From NCBI RefSeq assembly GCF_023487995.1, contig NZ_JAMFKN010000008.1:1-64000 (forward strand): a DNA stretch of 64,000 bases. The letters run 5' to 3'. The DNA is from Thermohalobaculum sediminis. Lineage in GTDB: Bacteria > Pseudomonadota > Alphaproteobacteria > Rhodobacterales > Rhodobacteraceae. Positions 9,013-18,005 of the stretch are shown here, piece by piece. A program made the translations under genes and the position numbers. Under the pieces are notes generated by a model, which was not told the DNA's origin, made no database searches, and saw only the letters and a list, made by a program, of their open reading frames with translations. Position 1 is the stretch's first letter. The number at the start of each line of letters is the position of its first letter.

Positions 9013-9770
9013 TTCGTACTCCTTTCGCTTACTCTAAGATAAGCTCGTGGAGTTTTAAATTAAATGTTTTCAATGACTTATGATAGAATAGCCAACTCTG
9101 TCATGTAGCATCCAAGCACGCCCATGTCCGTCCAGGATCACCTATGAATGGCGACGATCGCGGCACTTCCACGTGCTGGCGTCACCGACGCATTGTTCGC
9201 CGGCCCTTTACGCCAACCTTCGGGAAGCCCTTGCCCTGAATCGCTTTTCCCATCGGCTGCGTCCGATTGGCCGGCCTAAAGAAGGGAGAAATTCGAAGGA
9301 AGTGCCCCGTTGGGGACAACGCGCAGCCAGGGTTTTCTGTGTTTACAGGGTTATTTTCGGCCGAGCGGCGCTGGCCCTGCCGTGTAACATAAGGGCGCTT
9401 CTCCCATAGCAAGCATCGCTGCCGGATAGGCCGGAGTCAGCTCTCGGCCCATAGCTGACGCTCGCGCCCGCTGCAGCGAATGATCACTTTAAGCCCAAGG
9501 CGGACATCTACCCATTCCCGCTGCGACACATTCATCGTCATCAGGAGAAGGGTGAGCCTTCGTTGATTTGGGTCAATGCTGAGAAAGCCACCCTTATTTA
9601 ACCTTACCAACTAATGGAAATGAGAATCTGTGCGCTCTCTACTAGCCGGCGCCTGACAAAACGCCGTGGCGATGCGGTATGCCGTCGACGCCGCAAATTG
9701 CAGAAGACAGATCCGTCCGGATGACCACAACGTCGGCAATCGCCTGAGACAAAATTCAGCGGAGGTATTC
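9013..9770 (+). other. Long non-coding leader before the sulfatase operon
   Basis: About 750 bp without a supported gene. The first 150 bp are AT-rich. Small overlapping ORFs at 9,173-9,412 on both strands have no family. Near the right end lie a perfect FNR-type palindrome (9,563-9,576) and the sulfatase ribosome site (GGAGGT, 9,761-9,766). Confidence 0.4.
9563..9576 (+). promoter_or_regulatory. FNR/CRP-type site upstream of sulfatase
   Basis: TTGATTTGGGTCAA is a perfect TTGA-N6-TCAA palindrome, the target type of FNR, NnrR and Dnr regulators. It lies 195 bp before the sulfatase start. The same arrangement is seen before nirS and nosR, so oxygen or NO control of this operon is possible. Confidence 0.5.
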
Positions 9771-11477
9771 ATGAGATACTATCGCTTTTTGATAACCCTA
9801 CTGGCCGCGCAATTCCTATCACTGGGCCACGGACACGCTCAGGGAATCGTCCACGATTCCGAGTTCTATATCCTGCAGGCGCAGCATGGCGACGAGTGGG
9901 TCCGGCAGGACGCCGAACTGGACCGGAAGCTTGGAGAGCTTCGCGAAAAGTTCGGCAAACCACCAAACATCATCCATATCATGTGGGACGACACGGCGGT
10001 TGGCGAGATAGGCATCCCAGAAATTCAGAAGGTTCGCGGGTGGGCGACTCCCCACATGAACCAGCTCGCCGAAGAAGGCATGAATTTCATGCGCATGTAT
10101 ACCGAGCCATCATGCACGCCCAGCCGCGCGGCCGTGATGACTGGTCGGCTTGCGGTTCGCAACGGCATGTACAATGTCGGGTTCCCCTATGAATATGGGG
10201 GGCTGGCTGCGGATGAAGTGACCATCGCGGAAGTGTTGGGCGAGGCCGGGTATGCCACGGGCTTCTTCGGAAAAGCCCATCTAGGCGATGTCGAATCGAG
10301 CTATATGACCAAGCAGGGCTTCGACGAGGCGCTGTGGTCGCCCTACAATCAGGTACCAAGCCTCTACGTACCACAAGGGCAGATGGCGGCTCTTGCTCCG
10401 GCCGTCATGTTTCCCGAATTGTTCCCCGATGACCCCTACGACATCGACAAGGGCTGGCGGCCGACCGGCTATGTCTGGGCGCTTGAGGGGACGAAGGGCG
10501 GACCAGTTCGCGAGGTAGGCAATCCTCCCAATCACGATGACTACATGAAGCTGGAGGATGAATATTTTGCTCGCGCAGAGGCGTTCATTCGTAAGAATGC
10601 AGCAGGCGACAAACCGTTCTTCCTGGCGCTCTGGCCGCAGGCCACGTCGTTCTTGGGCTTCCCGGACCGGGTCACCGTTTCTGGCGGCTTACCCCAGGAA
10701 GCTTTGGCGCGCATGGACGTTCGGATCGGAGAATTGCGCGGCGTGGTCGAAGACCTCGGCATTGCCGAAAACACCCTCGTAGTGCTGATGGCCGACAATG
10801 GCCCCATGGTCCACAACGGACCACCGGGAATGGTCGAGACGCTCTATACAGGCGGCAAGGGCGATTACACCGAAGGCGGCGTGCGAGTTCCCGCGATCGC
10901 TTGGTGGCCTGGCGTAATCGAACCCGGTCAGATCGTCGGTGACATCATTCACGAAACCGATCTCTTCACGACGTTTGCCCGATTAGGTGGCGCCATCGAC
11001 AACATCCCGACCGATCGTATCATTGACGGCGTAGACCAGACCGCTTTGGTCCTCGATGGTGATGGCAAGAGCCGCCGCGACTATGTTTTCATCTATACGG
11101 GCCCCATCTTGGCGGCGAGTGTCAAGGGCCGTTACAAGAAGCACTGGGTTGGCGCAAAACCTGGTCTCTCAGGTCCCGAGTTCTACGATCTCTACAACGA
11201 CCCACGTGAGGTCAGTGGTCAGTTGCTGTCCATGTTCCCCGCAAAGGGCATGTTCAATATTATGAAGACCCGACATTTAGCATGGAAGAAGCAGTATCCT
11301 GACAAGGGTCAGAACCGCGATCTTCCGTTCCAGAACATCGAGAACGCGCGGGCTGCGACGGTTGCTGCTTCGAAACCGCGGATCAACCCGGGTCAATTGC
11401 CCTTTGATCCCAAGGACGCGCTGCTGGCGGTTCCCGAGTGGGAAAATATCGACGCGCGCTGGGGTATCGGACAGTGA
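9771..11477 (+). CDS. Secreted type I sulfatase
   Basis: A 568-residue exported sulfatase (alkaline-phosphatase superfamily, COG3119 type) that should hydrolyse a sulfate ester in the periplasm. A signal peptide covers residues 1-24. Metal ligands are D73-D74 in WDDTAVG. The formylglycine site C115-x-P-S-R is in SCTPSRAAVMTGR. GKAHLG replaces the common GKWHLG, DNG lies in LMADNGPM, and GGKGDYTEGGVRVP is the conserved Lys region. The ATG at 9771 is chosen over the upstream open frame because GGAGGT sits 4 bp before it and the signal peptide starts there. It is followed by the outer-membrane barrel gene. The substrate cannot be told from sequence. Confidence 0.9.
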   Translation: MRYYRFLITLLAAQFLSLGHGHAQGIVHDSEFYILQAQHGDEWVRQDAELDRKLGELREKFGKPPNIIHIMWDDTAVGEIGIPEIQKVRGWATPHMNQLAEEGMNFMRMYTEPSCTPSRAAVMTGRLAVRNGMYNVGFPYEYGGLAADEVTIAEVLGEAGYATGFFGKAHLGDVESSYMTKQGFDEALWSPYNQVPSLYVPQGQMAALAPAVMFPELFPDDPYDIDKGWRPTGYVWALEGTKGGPVREVGNPPNHDDYMKLEDEYFARAEAFIRKNAAGDKPFFLALWPQATSFLGFPDRVTVSGGLPQEALARMDVRIGELRGVVEDLGIAENTLVVLMADNGPMVHNGPPGMVETLYTGGKGDYTEGGVRVPAIAWWPGVIEPGQIVGDIIHETDLFTTFARLGGAIDNIPTDRIIDGVDQTALVLDGDGKSRRDYVFIYTGPILAASVKGRYKKHWVGAKPGLSGPEFYDLYNDPREVSGQLLSMFPAKGMFNIMKTRHLAWKKQYPDKGQNRDLPFQNIENARAATVAASKPRINPGQLPFDPKDALLAVPEWENIDARWGIGQ

Positions 11478-11519
11478 TCCCAAAGGGATCAGTTGCGGCG
11501 GCGGCACGGGGGGAAACAA

Positions 11520-12359
11520 ATGATAGCTCGACGAATCCTGAGCTTTTTGGCGTTGCTGGGTGCGGTTCTGAGCTTCAGCCCAGCGTCCGCACAGACGATC
11601 GTCTTCGACGAGGGCACGCAAGACGACTGGCGCTTTTCCGTGACGCCGTATCTCTTCCTGCCGGTCACCACCACAGGGACATCGACGGTCGATGGAGCTA
11701 GCGTCGATGTGGATCTGGACCTCGCCGACGTTTTCGATGCGCTGAACTTTGCGGCATCGATGCGGGCAGAGGTCTGGAAGGGCGACTTCGGCCTTATGAC
11801 GGATCTCTACTATGTCCATCTCGGCGGAGGTGCGACGGAAAGCCTGCCGGGCGTCGGGAGCGCTCGGGTTGACATCTCGGTCAAGCAGGGCTGGGTCGCG
11901 GTCCTTGCTGGCTATCGTTTCCTGGAAGGATCCTATGGCGCTCCCGGCGCTCTGCGTCGTTATGCGTTCGATGCTGGGGCAGGATTTCGCTACAACAACC
12001 TGCATCAGAAGGTCGATGCTAAGGTGAACATCGATATCGGACCGTCCCCGGGTTTTCAAAGTTCACTCGGCGGGACCGAAGTCTGGTTTGAACCGACCTT
12101 CACACTGCGCGGCGGGGTAGAAGTCAGTGAGAGCTGGACCTTGGCTGCCCGCGCAGACATCGGCGGCTTTGGTGTCGGCGGGGATAATCTGCAGTGGATC
12201 GTCGTTGCCGGCGCCGATTACCAACCTTGGGAAGATGTCTCTTTCAAGATCGGCTGGCAGTTCTATGGGATCGATTTCGCGACCAATCGATCCGACGGTC
12301 GCTTTGCCTATGATGTTTTCGAGACGGGCCCGTACCTAGGTGCGACGTTCCGCTTCTGA
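11520..12359 (+). CDS. Outer-membrane beta-barrel protein
   Basis: A 279-residue exported protein: signal peptide to about residue 25 (FSPASAQ), then WRFSVTPYLFLPVTTTG and alternating amphipathic strands. It ends ETGPYLGATFRF, with a terminal Phe as expected for barrels inserted by BamA. It is similar in plan to the OmpW/porin-like proteins found beside periplasmic hydrolases. The ATG at 11520 has GGGGGGA 6 bp upstream; the upstream GTG/ATG codons do not. It lies 42 bp after the sulfatase and is probably in its operon, perhaps as an uptake channel. The ligand is unknown. Confidence 0.75.
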   Translation: MIARRILSFLALLGAVLSFSPASAQTIVFDEGTQDDWRFSVTPYLFLPVTTTGTSTVDGASVDVDLDLADVFDALNFAASMRAEVWKGDFGLMTDLYYVHLGGGATESLPGVGSARVDISVKQGWVAVLAGYRFLEGSYGAPGALRRYAFDAGAGFRYNNLHQKVDAKVNIDIGPSPGFQSSLGGTEVWFEPTFTLRGGVEVSESWTLAARADIGGFGVGGDNLQWIVVAGADYQPWEDVSFKIGWQFYGIDFATNRSDGRFAYDVFETGPYLGATFRF

Positions 12360-12375
12360 ACGGAGACGACGCAAG

Positions 12376-12520
12376 GGTCCTGTCAGAGAAAACCGGTTTG
12401 AGCCGGGGGAGCGGCCTACCCACCCGCTCAGGATGACCAATCCGAGCTCGTTCCGCCACTTCAAGACCTCGCCGGAGATCATCCGCCCGGCGGTAATGCT
12501 ACGCGGTTCGCCCGCAGAGC
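12376..12520 (+). pseudogene. IS6-family 5' end: terminal repeat plus N-terminal transposase remnant
   Basis: GGTCCTGTCAGAG at 12376 matches the left end at 5299. An ATG at 12433 opens MTNPSSFRHFKTSPEIIRP, the IS6 transposase N-terminus, in frame for about 25 codons. It then joins unrelated sequence and, 100 bp later, the dispersed repeat. Only the first eighth of the element remains. Confidence 0.75.
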
Positions 12521-12600
12521 GGACGTCGGTGCGGAGCGCAGAAAACAGCCGCTTCCCGCCGTATTCCGACGTCGGATGCGGTGCAGCGAATGGCCGGACC

Positions 12601-12656
12601 GGGCTCGGAGCAGTCGTTCGCTGCACGGATAACGAAGGGCGGCTCAGCGGACAGAC
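12601..12656 (+). repeat. Dispersed intergenic repeat, copy 2 (long form)
   Basis: It contains GAGCAGTCGTTCGCTGC followed by ACGGATAACGAAGGGCGGCT. The reverse strand of 16,051-16,111 carries the same order with two or three differences over more than 50 bp. Confidence 0.75.
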
Positions 12657-12770
12657 CGGTCGTCCACCCATCTCTTGAACTGCTCTTCAGCCCCCGTTTG
12701 AGACGCGTCAAAGACATACGCGTGGAGCAAAGCTATGCCTACACCGCGACAAAACAATGGAGAAGTTCTC

Positions 12771-13805
12771 ATGAGACAGTTTGCCCTGAAAGCATGTCGA
12801 ACGCTTGCTGCGCTCGCACTGTGCATCGCAGGAAGCGACGGGACTGCAGCCGACTTCAGCTACAATGCAGATGCTCTCACTGGCGCGAAGCCATGGACAT
12901 CCGAGGACTTCAACAACAATCCGGACAACTTCCAATTCATTGTCGTGGGAGACAGGACAGGAGGCGCGAACGTCGAGGGCACCTTCGACTTGGCTGCGGA
13001 GCAAATTCGGCTATTACAGCCCGAATTCGTCATCAATGTTGGAGACCTGATTGAAGGCTACAGCGACGACCGGGCTGAACTGCATGCCGAGTGGGATGAA
13101 GTGGACGCCATGCTGGCCAAGATCCAGGTTCCGTTCTTCCGAACACCCGGCAACCACGACATCGCGAATTCGGTCGCGCAAGAAGTCTGGCGAGAGCGAT
13201 TTGGCGCGACCTACTACAGCTTCGTCTATGGGAATACCCTGTTCCTAGTGCTCGACAGTGAAGACCCGCCCCGCGAAGCCCCGGAAGGCATGAAGGAAAA
13301 GATCGAACTCTACAATCGACTTCAGACTGAGGATCCGGAGCAGGCAAAGGCCATGCTGGCGGAATTCATGTCCGATGAATCTGTCGTGGCGGGGCTCGCG
13401 ATGCAGGTTGAGTTCCACGAGGCGCAAACCGAATTTATCCGTGACGCGTTGGCGCAGAATCCGGACGTGCGTTGGACCTTCCTTTTTCTCCATGAGCCAG
13501 CTTGGGAGAACCCCTCTGACAGCTTCAAGGCGATCCAGGAAATGCTCAAGGAGCGCGATCACACCTTCATCGCGGGTCATCTTCACTACTATGACTACGA
13601 CAACATCGACGGGCATGAGCACATCACGATGGGACCTGCGGGTGCGTCTTTCCACCTTGAGGGGCCTGGAAACGTCGATCACGTAATGTGGGTCACGATG
13701 ACCGAGGATGGACCTGAGATTGCCAACATTGCGCTGAAAGGGGTGTTCGGTCGCAAAGGTCTCGATCCTGAGTTGTTCGGCGCCTACGATCGAAAGGGCC
13801 ACTAG
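12771..13805 (+). CDS. Secreted calcineurin-like metallophosphoesterase
   Basis: A 344-residue periplasmic phosphoesterase. A signal peptide covers about residues 1-27. Metal-binding blocks are VVGDRTGG (D61), NVGDLIEG (D92), GNHD (127-130), FLHEPAW, and GHLHYYD. The first block lacks the usual D-x-H histidine and has D-R-T, a variant seen in some exported members. Substrate could be a phosphomonoester, diester or nucleotide. The start at 12771 is set by GGAGAA and the signal peptide; the upstream frame to 12735 is not homologous. It is followed 80 bp later by the DUF1254 genes. Confidence 0.85.
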   Translation: MRQFALKACRTLAALALCIAGSDGTAADFSYNADALTGAKPWTSEDFNNNPDNFQFIVVGDRTGGANVEGTFDLAAEQIRLLQPEFVINVGDLIEGYSDDRAELHAEWDEVDAMLAKIQVPFFRTPGNHDIANSVAQEVWRERFGATYYSFVYGNTLFLVLDSEDPPREAPEGMKEKIELYNRLQTEDPEQAKAMLAEFMSDESVVAGLAMQVEFHEAQTEFIRDALAQNPDVRWTFLFLHEPAWENPSDSFKAIQEMLKERDHTFIAGHLHYYDYDNIDGHEHITMGPAGASFHLEGPGNVDHVMWVTMTEDGPEIANIALKGVFGRKGLDPELFGAYDRKGH

Positions 13806-13885
13806 TAACCTCCGACTCGAAGTGTCTAGCGGGATCATGCCCTTTGGCGAATTCCCAAAGGCGCGTCCATGTCATGGGGTGTAAC

Positions 13886-14949
13886 ATGCATAGATCGAAT
13901 TTCACCTGCGCTATAGGCTTGGTTGCCGGTACGATTATCGGTGCCGGCACGGCTTTGGCCCAGGATGCAGGGAGCAACTTGCGCGGGCTCCTTGAGGCTC
14001 GGGAAATCCCGGTCACTATCGATAATTTCATCAGGGCTGCAACGGATATCGAGCTCGACAAGTATGTCTCGCTGGCGGGCGGCGTGAACCGCTTCTTCCA
14101 TTTCCGTGATCCGACGCCGGTGGAAAACCAGCCGACGATCCGGATGAACCGAGACACGCTCTATAGCGTTGCTGTCATCGACATAAGCGAGGGCGCGACC
14201 CTGACACTGCCGGATGTAGGCGATCGCTACATGTCTGCGATGGTCATCAATCAGGACCATTTCATCAACGCGGTGTTTCACGGCGGCGGCACCTATACTC
14301 TCGACATGGAGACTTGCGACACACCCTACGTCATCGTCTTTATGCGCACGCTCGTGGACGCCGCCGACCCGGACGACGTGGCAGAGGTGAACGCACTCCA
14401 GGACCTGATGACGCTGGAAGCAGCGTCAGCAACACCCTTCATCCCGCCGGATTACGACGAGGAAAGTTTTGAAGCACTGGTCGCGTCCATTCTGAGCTTT
14501 GGACCGTTCGTTCCAAACAGCTTCCACACGTTCGGACACCGGGAGGCGGTGGAGCCAGTGCGCCACTTCCTCGGTACGGCCGGCGGCTGGGGGGGGGGCT
14601 TCCCGAGACGGAAGCGCTTTACTTGAACATCGATCCGGGCCTACCGCCGGAGGCGTATAGGATCGAAGTGCCTGCCGACGTGCCGGTCGGCGCGTTCTGG
14701 TCCGTCAGCCTCTACAACGCTGACGGGTTCTTCGAACCGAACGCGCTTGGCGCCTACAACATCAACTCGGTCACTGGTGAACGAAACGACGACGGCTCGA
14801 TGACGGTGCATCTCGGCGGTTGCGACGATGGCCGCGTCAACTGCTTGCCGATCATGGACGGCTGGAACTACACCGTCCGGCTCTACCAGCCCGGCCCGGA
14901 GGTACTCGACGGTGGCTGGACCTTCCCGGCCGCCGAGCCCGCAAACTGA
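13886..14949 (+). pseudogene. DUF1254/DUF1214 exported protein, frameshifted in a G tract
   Basis: The first frame runs to 14626: a signal peptide (MHRSNFTCAIGLVAG to AQ) and a DUF1254-type domain with ENQPTIRMNRDTLYS. A run of ten G at 14,589-14,598 then shifts the frame. Reading 8 or 11 G gives GWGGLPETEALYLNIDPG and continues into the DUF1214 half (VPVGAFWSVSLYN... GWNYTVRLYQP) to the stop at 14949. The intact paralogue follows at 14,961. The ATG at 13886 (GGGG upstream) is chosen; ATG 13874 and TTG 13844 are in frame. The shift may be a mutation, slippage or a sequencing error. Function of the family is unknown. Confidence 0.75.
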
Positions 14950-14960
14950 AAGGACGAACG

Positions 14961-15959
14961 ATGCTCAGGAGGCTCATCGCGATTGGTCTGCTCATGCCCT
15001 CTCTCGCCGCGGCACAAGACGTCACGATCGACACCCTGATCCGCGCGGAAACGGACCACATGTTCCGCTCCGGCATGGCCGCCTATGGATTGGATGTCGG
15101 AGAGCTGAACCACGTTCGGGTGCCGACGACGCCTGACAATCAGCCGGTCATCCGAATGAACCAGGACACGCTCTATTCCCAGGTTCTGTTGGATCTTTCC
15201 GAGCCGGTGGAGATCACGCTGCCCGAGATCGGCGGGCGGTACCAGTCGATGCACGTGCTCAATCAGGACCACGACATGTTCGTCGAGGCGCAGCCGGGAA
15301 CTTACACGCTGACGGAAGAGGAGGTGGGCACGCGGTTTGCGTCCGTTACGTTCCGCACTTTCGTCGACGTCACGGATCCTGAGGACATCGAGGCCGCCCA
15401 TGCTGCTCAGGATCAGATCGCGATCAGCGGTGGCGGCTCCGGCCCCTTCGACGCGCCGCTCTGGGATCTCGACAAGCTCGCGATGGCGCGCCGGGCGATC
15501 AACGATCTTGCATCCCTCGGGTTCCAGTCGACTCATGCCTTCGGCCGCAGGGAGGATACGCAGCCCGTCGCGCGCCTTATCGGCGCCTTGTCGGGATGGG
15601 GCGGCCTGCCGAGGACAGCGGCCACCTATATCCTCGCCAGCGTTGAGCAGAACGATGGCGAGACGCCATATGTGATCAATGCCAAGGACGTGCCCGTGGA
15701 CGCCTTCTGGTCGGTCACGGTTTACAATGCCGAGGGCTATCTCGAGGAAAACGACCTCGGCGTGAACAGCTACAACAACTTCTCCGCCGCGCCCAACGAG
15801 GATGGCTCCTTCACGATCCACTTCGGCGGCTGTCATGATGGACGGGTGAACTGCATCCCCGTAACGCAGGGTTGGAACTATGCCGTGCGAATGTACCAAC
15901 CCCGGGAAGAAATCCTCGACGGAAGCTGGACCTTTCCGGCAGCGGAGCCGACTGGTTGA
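14961..15959 (+). CDS. Exported DUF1254/DUF1214 protein
   Basis: A 332-residue periplasmic protein with a signal peptide ending MPSLAAAQ. The DUF1254-type N-terminal domain carries DNQPVIRMNQDTLYSQ and LNQDHDMF. The DUF1214 C-terminal domain carries VPVDAFWSVTVYNAEGYL and GWNYAVRMYQPREEILDGSW. It is a close tandem paralogue of the frameshifted gene 11 bp upstream and has a good ribosome site (AAAGGA). Proteins of this pair of domains are common in envelopes of proteobacteria, but no reaction is established. It is the last gene of the sulfatase-side group. Confidence 0.8.
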   Translation: MLRRLIAIGLLMPSLAAAQDVTIDTLIRAETDHMFRSGMAAYGLDVGELNHVRVPTTPDNQPVIRMNQDTLYSQVLLDLSEPVEITLPEIGGRYQSMHVLNQDHDMFVEAQPGTYTLTEEEVGTRFASVTFRTFVDVTDPEDIEAAHAAQDQIAISGGGSGPFDAPLWDLDKLAMARRAINDLASLGFQSTHAFGRREDTQPVARLIGALSGWGGLPRTAATYILASVEQNDGETPYVINAKDVPVDAFWSVTVYNAEGYLEENDLGVNSYNNFSAAPNEDGSFTIHFGGCHDGRVNCIPVTQGWNYAVRMYQPREEILDGSWTFPAAEPTG

Positions 15960-16402
15960 AATCAAAAGAGCGGCATCGACGTGAACTCCTCGGAAGGCAA
16001 CGAGATCCGCAGCCACAGGACGACTTCATCGCCTGCACCGTAGCGTTGAGGGCCGCTTTGTCCGCTGAGCCGCCTTTCGTTATCCGTGCAGCGAACGACC
16101 GCTCTGAGCCCTTTCCGGAAGTGGTCCGCCCGGCGCCCTCGCAAATGCAGCATAAGCTCAACCGAGGTGAAAGCTGCGGCGCAGAAGGAATAGCGGTCAT
16201 TCGTGACCAGCGCAGCGAGATCTCAGACCCCGATGTCCGGGTTGCGGACGTTGCAGTCGTTGATCTTTCTAGTGACTTACAGACGTTCGCCAATTTCTCG
16301 CCAGTGTTTGCATTGCGGGCAAAGCAGACTCTCTCGGAAGAACTATTGGAGTGCTTTCAGGAGCCTGGAAGAGCAAAGAGCGGAAAGTCAAAAAATGATG
16401 GA
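15960..16402 (+). other. Gene-free stretch with dispersed repeat
   Basis: About 440 bp between the DUF1254 gene and the reverse-strand membrane gene. The inverted dispersed repeat (16,051-16,111) is the only structure I can support. Overlapping ORFs through it follow the repeat, not a protein family. Confidence 0.45.
16051..16111 (-). repeat. Dispersed intergenic repeat, copy 3 (long form, inverted)
   Basis: Reverse strand reads GAGCGGTCGTTCGCTGC then ACGGATAACGAAAGGCGGCT and AGCGGACAAAGCGGCC, matching 12,601-12,656 over 50 bp or more. Confidence 0.75.
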
Positions 16403-16945
16403 TCAAGCCCCAAACAGACCGGAGTATGCCACAAATAATAGCATCGCCGTGGTTATAAAATTGGCCGCCAACAAGATGCCTGCGCCTTTCCATCCAAGAG
16501 ATGATCTAAGGATCAGAGCTAATACAAGAAACTCAATTGAGAAGTTTACAGTCGTGAATAATATTGTGGATACAATTTCGTAAAAGTCTTTGGCTGCATC
16601 AAATAATATTGGATGTATAGCAAACATTATACCTCCACCAATAAACGAACCAACCGATGTCGAGGCGGCGTACAGAACACATGCAACTATCCCCGATTTT
16701 TCCCAAGAATAGTCCGAGATTTTTTTAACGGCTACAGCCTCAATCAATACAGTTAATGGGAGCGTCGCAATCATAGCCACGCTAGTCCCCAGCAACATGA
16801 CAAAATTTGGAGCATTCCCGTGTGCTGATGAGGGCAGTGTTAATAGCCACAATGCGATACAGCCCGAGAGCAGAGCCGAAGCCGTCGAGGTTGTGGAAAA
16901 CACTGTTTCCATTGACCTACGAATTAATTTAACGGCAATCCACAT
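16403..16945 (-). CDS. AT-rich multi-pass membrane protein, unknown
   Basis: A 180-residue hydrophobic protein with four or five predicted helices: about 20-40, 48-70, 85-115 with a Gly-rich GSFIGGGIMF, 120-145 and 155-178. I do not recognise the family. GGGAGG lies 10 bp before the ATG at 16945; a TTG at 16951 is nearer. Base use is clearly more AT-rich than the rest of the window, with many ATA and AAT codons, which suggests recent transfer. It is divergent from a second AT-rich membrane gene at 17,012. Confidence 0.6.
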   Translation of the reverse strand: MWIAVKLIRRSMETVFSTTSTASALLSGCIALWLLTLPSSAHGNAPNFVMLLGTSVAMIATLPLTVLIEAVAVKKISDYSWEKSGIVACVLYAASTSVGSFIGGGIMFAIHPILFDAAKDFYEIVSTILFTTVNFSIEFLVLALILRSSLGWKGAGILLAANFITTAMLLFVAYSGLFGA

Positions 16946-17011
16946 TATCAATCAGCCTCCCGGGCCCTTCTCTGCCACACTCGTGAATACCGTAAAGCAA
17001 CAAGAACGGCA

Positions 17012-17476
17012 TTGATCTGCGTCAAGGCGACTGCAGACCTGTTCGATGACAATTCAGTGATGCTGGGTGCGGATAATTCCAACACACTAGGACGAGCGCT
17101 GATCGTCTTTCTTAAGGTATGGTTGTACGTCATCTTCTGTATCGTGGCAGTATTCGCAGCCTCTGGCTTATTTGGCAATTGGGAGCTATTTCCCCCAGGG
17201 CAATTTGGGATAGTTGTCGAGCTGATCGTTTTGATCTTTGCCTTCAAAGCGTTCCAGTGGCTAAGGCAATCACTGATCACGACGTTTGTGCTAGCGGTCG
17301 GCGGGATTTTGGTTTGTCTCTTACTCTATGCAGTCTTTGTTTCAGAGTATGACGACGGCGGCTCGCTGATTGGCTTGGCCAAAGCGTTCATTACGATCTT
17401 CAGCATTCCGATCAGCGTTGTTCTTACCCTTGGTTATCTTCTTTGGAAGTGCTTCAAAGGTGGAAATCTTTCCTAA
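17012..17476 (+). CDS. AT-rich membrane protein, unknown
   Basis: Up to 154 residues with four hydrophobic segments (about 30-52, 62-82, 88-108 and 122-145), ending LLWKCFKGGNLS. No family is recognised. The start is uncertain: TTG at 17012, GTG or ATG near 17057-17060; none has a strong ribosome site. Like its divergent neighbour at 16403-16945 it is AT-rich relative to the window. The two may have arrived together. Confidence 0.5.
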   Translation: MICVKATADLFDDNSVMLGADNSNTLGRALIVFLKVWLYVIFCIVAVFAASGLFGNWELFPPGQFGIVVELIVLIFAFKAFQWLRQSLITTFVLAVGGILVCLLLYAVFVSEYDDGGSLIGLAKAFITIFSIPISVVLTLGYLLWKCFKGGNLS

Positions 17477-17527
17477 TAGACCAAGCCTCAATTCAAAACA
17501 CATTACGCCAAGGCGAACGTCCGCTCC

Positions 17528-17551
17528 GGGCTCGAAGCAGTCGTTCGCTGC
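17528..17551 (+). repeat. Dispersed intergenic repeat, copy 4
   Basis: GAAGCAGTCGTTCGCTGC preceded by GGGCTC, one or two bases from the other copies. It lies 50 bp past the AT-rich membrane gene. Confidence 0.65.
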
Positions 17552-18005
17552 AAGTTGTCCGAGTGTCCGCTTTATAGAGGTAACCTAAACTCAAGAGAGG
17601 GGTTGGACCGAGAGCGCAAGGCGCCCTGCAGACTTCAAAAGCCGTACATGGGGTGGGGTGGTGTGCCGGGTCGGAAGTAGTCGGCACCGTGCGGGCACCC
17701 TTAACATCATGGACCATCCGCGAAGTGCGTGAGTGACATATCGTGGTGCAGACTGCCACGAAGCGATTTTCGGAGGACAAGATTTTTCTTCAGTTCAGGA
17801 TGGTCATTGATGGGCCGGTGAGCGGTGGTGCTCGCGTGAAGGCGCCTTGTCGTCAGCTCGCGGGGTAATCAGTTGCCCTGTTGATGTGACCGATATCTGA
17901 GCGCGACGCTGATATTACTCGAGGTGAGCGAGAGATTGTTCAAACTCGACATTGGCGACTAGGGCGCGGTGCCGCTCGATAACAGACACCAATCCACCCG
18001 GGTAA
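17552..18005 (+). other. Gene-free stretch
   Basis: About 450 bp with no supported gene. On the reverse strand, directly downstream of the GTPase gene, an open tail reads VSVIERHRALVANVEFEQSLAHLE before a stop near 17,915. It may be the end of a lost gene, but no family can be assigned. Confidence 0.35.
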
